Assembly: GCA_029817715.1 (NCBI GenBank)
Contig: JARUPY010000089.1
Span: 558,001-622,000, forward strand
DNA length: 64,000 nucleotides
Source: Melastoma dodecandrum
Lineage: Eukaryota > Streptophyta > Magnoliopsida > Myrtales > Melastomataceae
Direction: 5' to 3'
A program made the position numbers and the translations under genes. The notes below the pieces were generated by a model. That model searched no databases, was not told where the DNA came from, and saw nothing but the letters and a program-made list of their open reading frames with translations. Shown here piece after piece: positions 1 to 12,471 of this stretch. Positions within the stretch are counted from its first letter, which is position 1, and every line of letters starts with the position of its first letter.

Positions 1-1831
1 ACACCATCCGTGTTCCGTCAGCCAGTCTGAGTTGGATGGACGTGGTGGGCAAGGAATGGTCCACTACTAGACCCATGAAAGGAGCTGTCCGAATGCTGCT
101 ACCGGAGGAGGCAGGAATCCCTGCAGGCTGGGGGGTGGCTATTGAGCTGGCAGCAGCATCGCCGCTGCCCAGAGTCCTTGCAGTTCCTTGAAATGCCGGT
201 TGGCGCCTCTTGGGCTCCTGCGATACGAAGATGAGGATAAAATGAAAGGAAATAATTTTGCCCCACCCTCAAGGTGAGCAATCCTTGAAAATTTAAACCA
301 CACAATCCGCAGTTTCAAATTGTATCACAAAAACAAGATAAGTAAACAATTAGGCCTAAAACTTTAGCACCAAGTTTTAGGAACAAAAAAACACATATCC
401 CTCACAAGACTTAACATAACTTTCACATTGATTACAAGACTGCCAAATGCTCGTCTAGTACTCGGAAGCCAAATGGTAAAGAGATGCCCATCAAAATTGA
501 GAACTTACTGAGTAAACTTCATCTCGCCTCACAAGATCAATGTTGACAACAGTCCTCCTATCAGCAGGGGCAAGTTCTTCAGGGGACTCAGAGTTCTTGA
601 TGCTCTGTATGATGCGACCAATATAATTAAAATAACAACCATAGGTCAAGAAAGAAAATTTCCCCATTTTTTTACCTCCAAATCAAGTGAAATAGTTTGG
701 TTCTCCCCAGACATATAAACAGCAGACAACTCGATCATATTTGAACCGGAGAAGAAAATAAAAGTTATCAAAATAGAAAATTGTGCGTTCCAATGCTTCA
801 GTGACATGTACCATCCCTCCAACACATGGATAAAATATCTAGAAGTAAGCTCTCCAACTGCAGACCAACCCATGTCAACAGAAGAGAAAACAATAGAACC
901 AATACCTCCAAAAACCTTGCATTCGCCGGATCATCTAATCTCCTCAACGGACCATCATTGACCGTGAACCCGTTCTGCCAGAATGTAATAATGTGAGTCA
1001 CTGGCTCGGGAGGCTGAGGGGCTGACTCAACCGCCTCCCCGGAAAGCAGTCTGCCCTTCCCCACAAAGCTCTTCGATCTCGAGGACCGCTGAACGGCAGG
1101 TCTTTCCACAGCACCAGACTGCTTAGCTTTCTCAAATATTGAATCAACGTCATTTCTCCTAGTCGGATCTCTCACCAACATTCCGCTGCACGACCACCAG
1201 AAATTCATCAAATTGGCACCAGATCAAACCATCAACTCCAACAGTACAAAGTAAACAAGCGGTCAAATAACATCGAAAGCTCGACGCTTTCAAAGTCTGA
1301 AACGTAAAAGAGCAACCTTTTTTCTCCACCGGTGTAATAATCCACCCCTTCATCGGAATCATCACTCTCCGAATCATCCCCTCCAGCATCCTTACCCAGA
1401 TCCGCAAGCGTCCTTATACCACGGGAACTGCTGCCGGAGCCCTTATCTACCTTCTTCCCCGAGCTCCGCCTTGATCTCAACTCATAGGGCGCACGGGTAG
1501 CTGGCCTCACGGGAGAAGGCGACCGCGATCGAGACAGGGACGGCGAGGGGGAGTAAGACTGCGACTGAGATTGGGACTGCGAGGGAGGAGAGTTGGGGGA
1601 TGGAGCGGTAGGGTTGGGGTCATGAACGGGGTTGTTAGGGATAGGGTCAACGGCGATGGCAGCGGCGTTGTCGAAGAAGGTGGAGACGGCAGCATCGAGA
1701 TCGAAGTTGTGGCTCTCGAGGAAGAAGAGGGCCTCTTCGTGAGAGGAGGAGGTGAGCTCGACGAAGGAGTTGACTAAGGTTCCCGCTGCATCGCGCGGCG
1801 TCGGGCCGCCGGAGTCGCTTTGGTTCTCCAT
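1..1831 (-). CDS. Plant UBX domain-containing protein (PUX3/4/5 type), 3' end outside window
   Basis: Adaptor of the p47/PUX class, which in this family binds the hexameric AAA ATPase CDC48/p97 through its UBX domain and ubiquitin through its UBA domain. Exons on the minus strand are 1831-1317, 1185-906, 604-509 and 217-1 (running on past the edge). All joins keep frame and use GT-AG. The ATG at 1831 opens a UBA-like segment (residues about 5-55), then a Ser/Pro-rich linker, [10 protein letters not shown] at about residue 165-173, a SEP domain ([19 protein letters not shown], about 230-297), the family motif AFQG, and the start of UBX ([13 protein letters not shown]) at about residue 357. At least 369 residues are visible; most of UBX is missing only because of the window edge. 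It resembles Arabidopsis PUX4 most. It is head-to-head with the next gene. Family call is firm; the exact orthologue is inference. Confidence 0.93.
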
Positions 1832-2248
1832 GCGGCGGAGGCAGAGAGAGCGCTCGTGCAAAGCGGAGGAAGAGTGGCCGACACGGCGGAGAGATTGCGA
1901 TCGGATGCCGTTTTTGGGGATGACTTTTCTGGCTTATGGGTTGGGCTTTCGACAGGCCCAACATGTTTTGATGATGAATGATCTTCGTCTCGCCTGGATT
2001 GAGCGGGGCGCACCTGATGACCGCGTGCGGGAAGAAGCCTGTGATCTAAGGTTAGGATTTTTTGTGTTGCCCTATTTTCGTAAAATAGAGCCCCCGCCCT
2101 TCAGGCGTTCGACGAAATGCTCCTGTGAATTTGATATCGGAATTCTCTGGTTGCTCTCACTTCTCCTGTTATCAGTCGGAGAATGTGGCTTGCAAGTGAG
2201 TAGTAGAGATAAAAAACGTTGGGTTGGAGGCGGGTTTTGTCAAAAGTC
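1832..2248. promoter_or_regulatory. Shared divergent promoter region
   Basis: This 417-base gap lies between the start codons of the UBX-protein gene (minus) and the thioredoxin-like gene (plus), so it must hold both 5' leaders and promoters. I see no clear TATA box for either gene; the sequence is moderately GC-rich. This is inferred from position only. Confidence 0.4.
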
Positions 2249-3069
2249 ATGGCGGAGGAGTCCTTTGTCGATCGGTTTCTGCTGAATCTGCGGGCAACTT
2301 GCAAGTATGCCATGTTTCTCCGAATTCTCTGCTGTTGGGTTGATTATGCCAATTTTCAGTGGAAAATCATTAGATGGGGCGATTGTATTTTGGACTGGTT
2401 CGGCCGGTGTCGATGAGATGGTGATTTGTGTAGGTACTACACTGGTTATCCGAAGGATCTTGGGCTATCGCGGGTCATTCACTTCACGTTGGAGCGGGAC
2501 TTTGTCCAACTCCATGAAGGTTACCCGGTCGTCGTAGCGTTTACCATCAAGTATGTGTAGTTGATTGGTACCTTTGTTTGAGGTGATGCATTAGATTAGG
2601 ATCATGCGCGACTACTCCTTTATGGAAGTTGTGCTGAGTTTTACGATCATGCCCGACTACTCCTATTGATCTGATGTGAATCCCATCTGTTATCTGTTTG
2701 GCTGACCTATACATACTTTCCTATTTGGCTCTTATCCTGTGTTTGGGAAATAGGCTGCAAATAAAGGGGAGGTTGCAGATCCTAACATCACCAAGTACTC
2801 TGTCAAAGTTCTTCCTGTAAGTGTTTCTTCGTTGAGTTAGCTTGCTTCTAATGTGAGAAATTTTTAAGTTGTGATTTGGCTAGTTCTTCCTTTCTCCTTT
2901 GCATTCGAATGTGGTGGGACAGGAGGATTATTTTCCCCTCATTCCGTTTACAGCCTACCTGCTCATCATCTCCTCTCCCCTATCTCACTTTAATTATGAT
3001 CAGAGTGCCTATGGATTCCGAGAATACTTCAAACCCCACGAGATAGGATCACCGCCTCCGAAACAGTGA
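2249..3069 (+). pseudogene. Small thioredoxin-like protein gene, probably broken
   Basis: Exons readable by eye are 2249-2304 (starts MAEESFVDRFLLNL), 2434-2550 (YYTGYPKDLG, RVIHF, FVQL, GYPVVVAFTI), 2754-2816 (GEVADPNITKYSVKVLP) and a last one ending at the TGA at 3067-3069 (SAYGFREYFK). These blocks recall a conserved plant family of about 100-150 residues with a thioredoxin-like fold (from memory). Two faults are visible. Joining exon 2 (two bases of a codon left over) to exon 3 breaks the frame, and the middle block expected between them is absent. Before the in-frame FNYD codons at 2989 the expected acceptor AG reads AC, so only a shorter acceptor at 3000-3002 is usable. It could still be an expressed shortened gene. 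Function is unknown. Confidence 0.5.
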
Positions 3070-3418
3070 CATCTCATGCTAATGCTTGAATTGGGAGATC
3101 AGTATGGCATCGATCTCTGTTTCAACTGGATTTCAGTATGGCTGATCAAGTTTGATGATATCACGCTCGGATGCAACAGAAACAACTTCATTTGGACACT
3201 AATGAATGGAAAGCAAACAGTGATTTTATTTATGTCATCTTCCATCTGAGATACTGAACTTAGTTTCGTAGGTTGTAATGTCACTTTGGAAAAAAAAAGA
3301 GCATGCATGTATATTGAGTATGAAATATGAACATAATGGCTTTGTGATTAATAATTATAAAGATGATATTGCATAATATGTATTGATCCTCTCAATATCC
3401 AATTAGTTAGAGAGCATT

Positions 3419-4649
<1,231 letters not shown>

Positions 4650-5039
4650 TTAATAGGCGCAGCGCATGAAGATGATGATGGCGCCCGTGATGGCATGGCA
4701 ACACTTATAGGCGGCGGGGTTGAGTTGGAGAGGAGGGCCCGGAACACCATCATCATTTGTACACGACTACTTCCACCCCCCTTTCCAAAGCCAACCAAAA
4801 TATAATTTGATTTCGGATTGGCACGTAAAACGAAAACAAAAGCCTATTTCTTTCTATACTCAGATTACTCCGAGATTAGTGATTTTTATGTTATTATTAA
4901 TATTAGTGATATTTTCCAGCAACGTGTTTGGGAATGGATCCAATTGTCGTGTAAATTAGGATTTTATTTTTGGAAGAGCACATTCCCTGGAATATTCCCC
5001 TCTGAAGTAAATGTTTCTTTCCCCTCTGTTAGCGTCGTC

Positions 5040-5807
5040 GGAAACACGTTTGGGAATATTTGGTACGAACACTCACAGAGTTCGGACGTGTTAGTCAGTA
5101 AATGAAATAGATAAATTATAATATGCTGAACGATGTCTTACAAATAAATCGTAAAGTTTACAGCCATAAAAACAAAGAAAATGGTAATGATGCAGATGGT
5201 GGTGACGCCGTAGACTCGCTGCTGGCACCATAGATTTACGGACTGAAGTGATGGAATCTGGTATCTAGAAGTGTGATGAATGGAGTATGGTCGAAGGTAG
5301 CGGTGAATGTGGATACTAAGAGCCTTAGGAGTTCACCCTAGTGACGGAGTAAAGGCGGGATTAGATTGTCTGGGGCCGAAGGCTCACCCTAACGATGGAG
5401 AGGATACTAAGGGCTGGAGGCTCACCTTAGTCTGGACGCCTGAAGACTGAAAAGCTAAAAGGGGTTGACGATCAATACGCTGGTTAGTTTTGGATATTTG
5501 TCATGTCTTGCTAAGAAGAATCTTCTCTCTTTTATATTAAATCTTGATACGCCTGGGTTTGACACGTTCTAGAGTATCTTCCGAGGTCGTGGTCATCCTA
5601 ATTGATTTCCAGAAATCTCGGTAACAAATTGATCCTAGTAGACAAGGCGTTTACCTACGTTGTCTATCACTTTGCACTCGCGTAGACTTAACGTTTTCCC
5701 TCATAGACTTAATACGAATCCATGCTTTTTCTTTGATCTAATGGGCCACAGCACCACTTCGTATGGATCATACTTAATTTAGGCCCAAAATATTCCACAT
5801 GTCAACA
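5040..5807 (-). repeat. LTR-like dispersed repeat, copy related to 18490-19565
   Basis: Reading along the plus strand, several blocks match 18490-19565 in the same order: the CAGTAAATGAAATAGATAAA block, the GATGGTGGTGACGCCGTA block, repeated 'CTCACCCTAACGATGGAG'-like units, GTTGACGATCAAT, and the final CATGTCAACA. On the minus strand that end reads TGTTGACATG, which is how many plant LTRs begin, so both copies may be solo LTRs in minus orientation. The far boundary is not defined. Confidence 0.55.
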
Positions 5808-5841
5808 CCCTCCTACATTTGTCTTTTTTACTACTACTTTC

Positions 5842-5889
<48 letters not shown>
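5842..5889. repeat. (TAT)16 microsatellite
   Basis: Sixteen uninterrupted TAT units, followed at once by a short CTT run. Seen directly. Confidence 0.95.
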
Positions 5890-6926
5890 CTTCTTCTTCT
5901 TGTTCTAAAAAATATAACGTTGATCGTGCCGACTGCGACGCCCCCGACCTCCAAAAGATTCACTCATGCATTTAAATTTTTAGTAAACTCGACTTTCTTT
6001 ATTGGCTGTTTCTTTTACATACATGTAAAACACTTTTTTGATTCCATTGAGAACTAGAAACCGAGCAAATTAGATGGATGATTTTCTAAATAATTTTAAA
6101 TTAAGAAAACATAACTTAAGAAGCATATTAAATATAACAAAATATTAAATGTTGAATCACTAAATTTAAAATCGAACAGATGCACCAGACAAAATCATTT
6201 TCTTATAATCGACACCGGGGGGAAAATAATTAATTTATTTTGTTGTGGCGATCGCTTTGAATTAGTTGGAGGGGGGAAGACGTCTAATAGCCGCATCTTG
6301 AGAAATAATTGTTTATTCTTTCACTTGACACCCCTTTTTAAAAGAAGCGTGCGGAATGACACAATTGCGAATGTAAATTAAATGCCTGCTGCCTCGGCTG
6401 CAATAAACAACACTCCAATCATTTGTTACTCACACCAATCATTATTGGTGATACCCAATGACGTGTTTCTTTATCTTTAATAATAGATAAAGAAATATAA
6501 TGGAATTCATATTGGGAATCGCATATGGAGTTGTTCAAATGTGCTTTATTATTGTTATACTCGGCTAATCCTCTATTGTAAAGTGAAACGTGCACGTATC
6601 GAATGTTCCTAATTAATCTATTCCCAATTATATGATGCTCTTTACTTGAACAAATAGTAAGAAACACGACTACTTGACTCATAGGACATGGGCCATGATT
6701 AATCTAGGCCCAATCAAGAAGCCCGTATAAGATTTAGTTAATGGGCCTCGTTATCGGGCCTAAGACAAGGGAGGGAGGTGTAATTTTGAATTGAAGGGCA
6801 GGGAAGGCACGATCACTTCCCCACCATATTCACCCCCAACCAACCCATTTCTCCTTTCCTTTCTTCCAAAAATATAATTTCAACATTCCCACCACGCCCA
6901 CGGCCTAATCCACACCACCAAAAAAC

Positions 6927-7517
6927 ATGCCCAGGATCCGACCCGAACCCCTTCCCCCGCCCTCCGACGTCAAGTACCGCGGCGTACGCAGGCGTCCCTG
7001 GGGCCGTTACGCCGCCGAGATCCGCGACCCCGTCAAGAAGACCAGGATTTGGCTAGGCACCTTCGATCTCCCCGAGGACGCCGCCCGCGCCTACGACGAC
7101 GCCGCCCTCGCCCTCCGCGGCCACCTCGCCAAGACCAACTTCCCCGTCCTTCCCCTCCCTCGTCCTCCACCTCCCCCTCCCGTGGGAGAGAAGCTCCCCG
7201 CGCCCAGGCCCACGTCCAGCGGCATGAGCAGCACCGTTGAGTCCGCCAGCGGTCCAGCGTCTCCTCATTCTGCCAAGAACCGCAACTTAGAGACCCTGGC
7301 GTGGCGCCCCGTGGAAGGCGAGCGCTGTGGGAGCGTTTGCGATTCCTCATCGTCCGTGATCGACCCCGAGGACCTGCTCGAGGTCACGGCCACGTCCTGG
7401 GGGAAGGTGTCGGCGTTCCTGTCCGACTTGAACGTTCCGCCGCTCCCCTTGTCCCCCTATGAGGAGGACACGGGCAGTGCCTTCTCCCTCCTGCCTTCTA
7501 CAGCACTTCGCCTTTGA
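6927..7517 (+). CDS. AP2/ERF transcription factor with EAR motif (group VIII repressor type)
   Basis: Nuclear DNA-binding protein of 196 residues, intronless as usual for ERFs. A single AP2 domain spans residues 16-73 ([20 protein letters not shown] ... [23 protein letters not shown] ... KTNFP). It has the Ala and Asp of the ERF subgroup at the wing (AAEIRD), so GCC-box binding is expected. A Pro-rich stretch follows, then a CDSSSSVID segment typical of group VIIIa. An EAR repression motif DLNVPP lies at residues 167-172, which in this family recruits TOPLESS/SAP18-type corepressors. The coding region is much more GC-rich than its flanks. The ATG at 6927 follows a pyrimidine-rich leader. Which ERF number it corresponds to cannot be decided by eye (ERF3/4/8/12 are candidates). 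Confidence 0.95.
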   Translation: MPRIRPEPLPPPSDVKYRGVRRRPWGRYAAEIRDPVKKTRIWLGTFDLPEDAARAYDDAALALRGHLAKTNFPVLPLPRPPPPPPVGEKLPAPRPTSSGMSSTVESASGPASPHSAKNRNLETLAWRPVEGERCGSVCDSSSSVIDPEDLLEVTATSWGKVSAFLSDLNVPPLPLSPYEEDTGSAFSLLPSTALRL

Positions 7518-8184
7518 TTCTTATTAGATCATCAGATGATTGTGTTTCTGAGTTGTAGTGCATGTTTTTCAATAGGCCCATCATTTAGGTTAACATAAGA
7601 AGGTAATGTATGATTACTGATCATTAACATGAATTATCATCAGAGATATTGCAAATTCTACTTTGAGGAGGGTGGGGGAGGGGGGGAGGGAAGATGAGCA
7701 GAGGATTTGTAAGTTTAGTTACCCTTACCCACCCTCCGATTGATGATGATGATCTGGGTCCTTATATCTGAAAGTATAGAGTTCTTCCCATTAATTCGAA
7801 GAAAAAAAGTATCCTTAGTTTAACTTGAAGGCGATGTCTTTGATGAATGTAGAAGAAATGATCCTCTGTCATTCGGCTGAACTCTTCTGCCTTCGGTTTC
7901 CACGGTTGAAGTTCTCTCCATCACCAGATGTTGCCTGTCTTCTATGTTTGATTTGTTTTGCACGGTTGGGCTCATTCTCTCAATTACGTAGGCCGGCGGA
8001 AGTATCTAAATGACTGCATCATCGCGGACGTTGTAACGTTACATCTTTCTCCATTGACTATTGGTTCGACCTGTAATTAGTACATAAGTTAACCGTTGAT
8101 CATGATGGCAGAAAAGGGAGTTGTTATCCTTCAGTTCATTATAGTTGTTATCCTGACCACATCCTGGCATGTGAAGTTACCAGC
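7518..8184. other. Intergenic spacer, no gene seen
   Basis: Begins with the probable 3' UTR of the ERF gene, including a G-rich run near 7665-7690. A short frame from about 7834 has no family resemblance, so I do not call it. The 3' end of the GDSL pseudogene starts at the right boundary. Confidence 0.5.
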
Positions 8185-11100
8185 CCTCATGCATGCACAG
8201 CCCATCTCGAACGTCCCTGTTGCACAGCACGCGACCACCGTCTCCTCAAACCCTGTATGATAACCAAAGTGCAGCTTTCTGGTGACTTTTCAGCTGAATT
8301 GTGGCTTTCATAAAAGTCGATGAACTTACCGAAGACAGTAAGGCCTCCTGATGATGTCCGTGAAGATGTAATAGGGATTCAAGTACATCTGGTCGACACT
8401 GGGCTTGCAACTTCATCACTGACTTCTGGAGCTTGCTGTTGAATTCAAGGGGATGTCATTGTACACAGTCGTGTTAGTGCTGGAACATGATGTTTGTGGT
8501 TTGTTTGAGCAGCAGGCACCCCATAGGTGGAAGTCCCCTAATGGAGATCTTCTGTGCGCCAAGGCTGTACAGGTCCTTGATAAACTTCCCCCCGATCCCA
8601 ACCAGGAAATCCTCGTCTGGGTCTCAGAACTGCTATGCCGGTCGCTTGGCATCGTATAGTAATTCTAGAGGAAATCGTTTGTCCCCATGCTGATCATGTG
8701 AAGGGACTCATTGAAACCTTTGCTCGCTTTCTCCTCCCCATGGGTATTTCCTTGTAGTACTCCAACTCTTTGCATATAGGAATGACAGACTGCGAACGGC
8801 CACATTTCAAAGCCTGTGTTCAAGCAAAACATCGTTGTAGAATCAAGAATGCGATCAACTACTCACCAAAACATCGGACATTGTGTTGTCGTATCCAGTC
8901 CCTGCAGAACGAACGTGACCCCAGCAGCGAAATCTGAGATATTGTATGCTGGCTCCAAGTATGCCGGGATAATAGGCTTTATCTTAAATGCCTCAGAGAT
9001 GAAGTCGATGGGGATCTGGCCATTTGAGAACCAGCCCTTGGGTTATTACCCATATTTTCTTTTTAGTTTCTGAATGTAAATGGGGTTGTACTCATGGTAT
9101 GAATGTGTAATGAAAATGAAAAATTCGTGAGATGGTAATATTGTGTCCGAAAAAATAAATGGACGGTTTGAATACGTAAGAATGGAATGATGTGAACGAT
9201 ACTCAAGAATGATGTCCAATGTCCAAGGACACTTCCATGAGCAACATGGACAACCTCCTAAGTGAGGGAGTAATGTTTGAAAGTATGCGTGCAAATGACG
9301 GATTTGACATTTTCGTTGTTGTGACTATAAGCTTGGAGTTGTTGCGGTTAAAACGTACTTAACGTTATGGTTGAGAACCAAATCGAGCAGGAAATTCAAT
9401 AATTATTCAGCCTCAAATGTGAATGAAAAGTGAATAATATAAAGCGGAGAAAAGGTGGTCGATGTGCGCGAAAGGGTTACCCCAATACTCGTCGACGTCA
9501 CTCGCAAACAACCCACTTTCGTGCGGAATAATGGCTGAAATTTGGCCGCAAATCCTACAAGTTTAGAAGCACGGCTAAGCTGGCCAATAAGACAAAATAG
9601 TAATTAAAAAAATTGAATTAATTAAGGTTAATAAAGCTGAATTATTAGCGTAATTAAGGGTGATTAATTAGTGCTAGTCAAGTCCAAGGCTTCTTCCACA
9701 AGCCATGGATGGTGGGGCCACTTGTCATCGGACGAAGGCTAGAAGGCCAGAAAAAAAGGGGAAAAAGGGCTGGTGGACGTCCATAAGGGGGAAGGACGGG
9801 CTGATTCGGGTAAGAAGAAGGAGAGAAAAGAGAACGGGCTGATTCGGGAGCACGTTCGACGAACAATCCAAGTAGTGAAACGGAAGGGCTTGCGTCAAAG
9901 AAGGGCGTGAGGAGGCCCCTTCATGGAGAGGTCGCTCAGAGAAGGAAAAAATGTAAGCGGTTTTGCTCCGAAGAAGAAGAAAGGTACGGTACTCGATCCC
10001 TCTTCATTTTTCTTCTTGCGAAACGACCATAAAACTCGTTTGCCTTGAGTTTTGCTTGCTGTGAATGTATTGTTAGGTGAGGAAAAGGGGACGGCCAGAC
10101 CCTTGGGATGGTAGGAGATGGCACTCCGGATCCGCGGTTATGCGACGGATGAGCGGATTCGCTCCGCATGTGGGCTGGTCGGTGAATCGTGGTTGAGCGT
10201 TTATGTGTCGCATGACAATCATGCGGGGGCTGGCCATGCGGGAACTCATCCATGTGTATGAGGTTGAGGTTGTATTAAGTTATGAACAAATGCTCGTGAT
10301 GAATATGAGCTATTTTGCATATGTTTGTGCAGGTTCGTGGCTGCCAATTCGGTGTATATACCTTGGCATATAATTGAGGTCCGAGAATAGGGCGATTGGG
10401 GATGGACGGGCTGGTCTGTCGGTATTGAGAAAAGAAAAGGTTGAAACTCTGAATGAGATGGTTGTGGACAAGTACGAACATTCGTGGATGCGAACTTACG
10501 AATATTGGATAATGTTATTGAATGAACATGGGCTGAAAAGGGGACTTGTTATGGTTGTTCATAGCTGGTCCGGAATTGATACTCCTCGATGAGAGGAGGG
10601 TTTATCAAGTGCAGAAGGCACGAATAAATGAAAGTGATCGAATAACCCACGTATCGTGGGCGGAATGGAGGTTTACGACGGTAAATTGACATGCCCATGG
10701 GGCTGCCTTATGAGGCGGATATGAGGAGGGTTTGGACAGGAGGAATCCACCCTCGGAATGGTGTATTGGATAGCCTAGTTGGCTGGAAAAGTTTGGCGAA
10801 AAGCTAAGGTACGGAGGGAAATTCCGTGGTTTAACGCACCCAGGTGGATTGATCTGTGGTAGCGGGATGTTGTATGGCTAAAAGTACATGAACATGAGGC
10901 TCTTATGGGGCGTGTGTAGGCTGAAAATACGACGCTCTCGGATGGCGTTGGAAACAACTTAGTTGCAATCCTTGAGGAATTGGAAACGCAACGATGTATG
11001 TCGGAATTTTGAGACGAGGTCTCGATTTTGAAATACGTCAAGGAATGTTATGGGCAATTGGCTACGCGTGCTTGAGCTGTCGTACTTAGTCATTTGACTA

Positions 11101-11490
11101 ATGTTATTGCGTGTTTTTGACAGGTTATAGAAGTGATCTATGCATACTTATTCCATGTTCGATATAAAGCTTCCATTGTATAAATTTTTATAACTCAATT
11201 GTAACCGAATTATGTAATACTATCTAATTATTAATGAAATGGTTGACGAGTTTTCTTTTAAAAATATGGAGTTACTTTCATTTCCCACCATAGAAGTCAC
11301 GTCCATAAGGCACGAAGTTGCTCCTGGAAATCGTGGGTATGGAGCTGTTGTTCCCTGCATCAACAGATGAGTCCCCGGAGATGTGGAAGTGGAAACCTTG
11401 GCTCCTGCACGGATCACTATAAGATACAGTGTTAGAAGGGCCAACAACGCGGCGGAGCACTTGGAAGCCATTCTTGATCTCAGCTGAGTT
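8185..11490 (-). pseudogene. GDSL esterase/lipase pseudogene, split by an insertion
   Basis: Decayed tandem relative of the intact GDSL gene at 12472-13932. Pieces on the minus strand, in gene order, are as follows. 11490-11281 holds a signal-peptide-like start (MASKCSAALLALL), then, after a frame change, SGDSSVDAGNNSSI and PYGRDFYGGK. 9042-about 8850 holds FSNGQIPIDFISEAF and AYLEPAYNISDFA. About 8650-8320 is exon-2-like sequence with several frame breaks. About 8250-8185 holds GFEETVVACCATGTFEM, equal to the last exon of the intact gene. The first-exon coding sequence stops after YGGK at 11281 and resumes one codon later at 9042, so 9043-11280 is an insertion. With frameshifts and a 2.2 kb interruption, no functional lipase can be made. 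Confidence 0.85.
9043..11280. mobile_element. 2.24 kb insertion inside the GDSL pseudogene, probable transposon or solo LTR
   Basis: Its limits follow from the broken GDSL reading frame: ...CCCTTGGG up to 9042 and TTTCCCACC from 11281 are adjacent in related genes. The ends show only weak inverted similarity (left TTATTACCCATATTTT against right, reversed, GTAACTCCATATTTT). No clear target duplication is found. No transposase, gag or pol frame was recognised. The interior, with AATTAATTAAGG runs and a 'CATGGATGGTGGGGCCAC' block, recalls long LTRs of Tekay/Del-type Gypsy elements, so a solo LTR is the best guess. Confidence 0.6.
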
Positions 11491-12471
11491 CTTGAAGTCA
11501 AGACAGTAAGTAATAAATAGTAATTTGGGGCAGTTGCGGGTAGAAAGAACCAAACTTTTAAAGCTGGTGGTTGAAAATTTTTCAATGTCAACTGTCAGAT
11601 GCAACTTTTCATTGGCTTCCGATATTTGTCCAGATTTCTGGAGGGATTCAACGCAGTTCTTCGTCGAGCATATTGCAGATATCAGCAACTCTGAAAGTGT
11701 TGTTTCAGTCTAATTCGCCTTGAGCTCGACTATATACGACTCTATCAAACCTTTACCTAGCAAAATGGCGGATCGCGCCTCAGGATTCGAAATATTACAT
11801 CACGCATACATGTAAAAATTTACTATTTTTGGATTAAGGGAGTGTTTTAATGAGCAGCAAGATGTGGGTGCAACCGCCCAAGAAGAAAACAGTGGGGATC
11901 CCTCTGATATTAAAGAATGGGAACTCGCATTGAAGGGACGACTGTTTCTCCAACTAAAATGGAGGTGGCCAGGGTCGCGGCATAGTTACACGAGCGCCAT
12001 TCCTCGTTCCCCAGTAGCAACATTTACACGGCGGGTTGACGTGGGGATGAACTAAAATCATCGACTGTGTTGTCCAGAACTGTCGCAATCTTACCATCCA
12101 TTTGAAGCTTCTAACTTATTGTATCGATCCGTCTCGAGCTACAAATCGAAAGAACGACCGGTTTACGTATGCTTACAGATCTTACGGGAGAATCAAGTGT
12201 TGTGTTTTTGCCCATTGTTTCCAGACCTTCTACCGCTTAGTTGACATTGGTGGTTTGTCGATCATCGTTATAATATCTGCAGATGTATGAAATGCAGTGA
12301 ATCTGTCCAACTGCTAACAACTGAGTCATGCACGGCAGATCAGTACTACGAAGAACGAATCACTCCCGGTTCTTCGATTTCGATTTCATGTAACAATTAC
12401 AAAATCCCTTCTGAGCATCATCGTACACATAAATGCACACAGACACACACTCCGAGCAAGTTTGACATACA
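11491..12471. other. Intergenic spacer between the two GDSL copies
   Basis: Holds the leader of the broken GDSL copy on the left and the 3' region of the intact one on the right. No convincing coding frame or repeat was recognised. Confidence 0.5.

Noticed and set aside
7033..7350. Minus-strand 105-codon Arg/Gly-rich frame under the ERF gene
   Set aside because: GC-rich antisense shadow; the plus strand has a complete AP2 domain and EAR motif.
7825..8013. Short frame downstream of the ERF gene
   Set aside because: The first codon is TTG, composition is not gene-like and no family is recognised.
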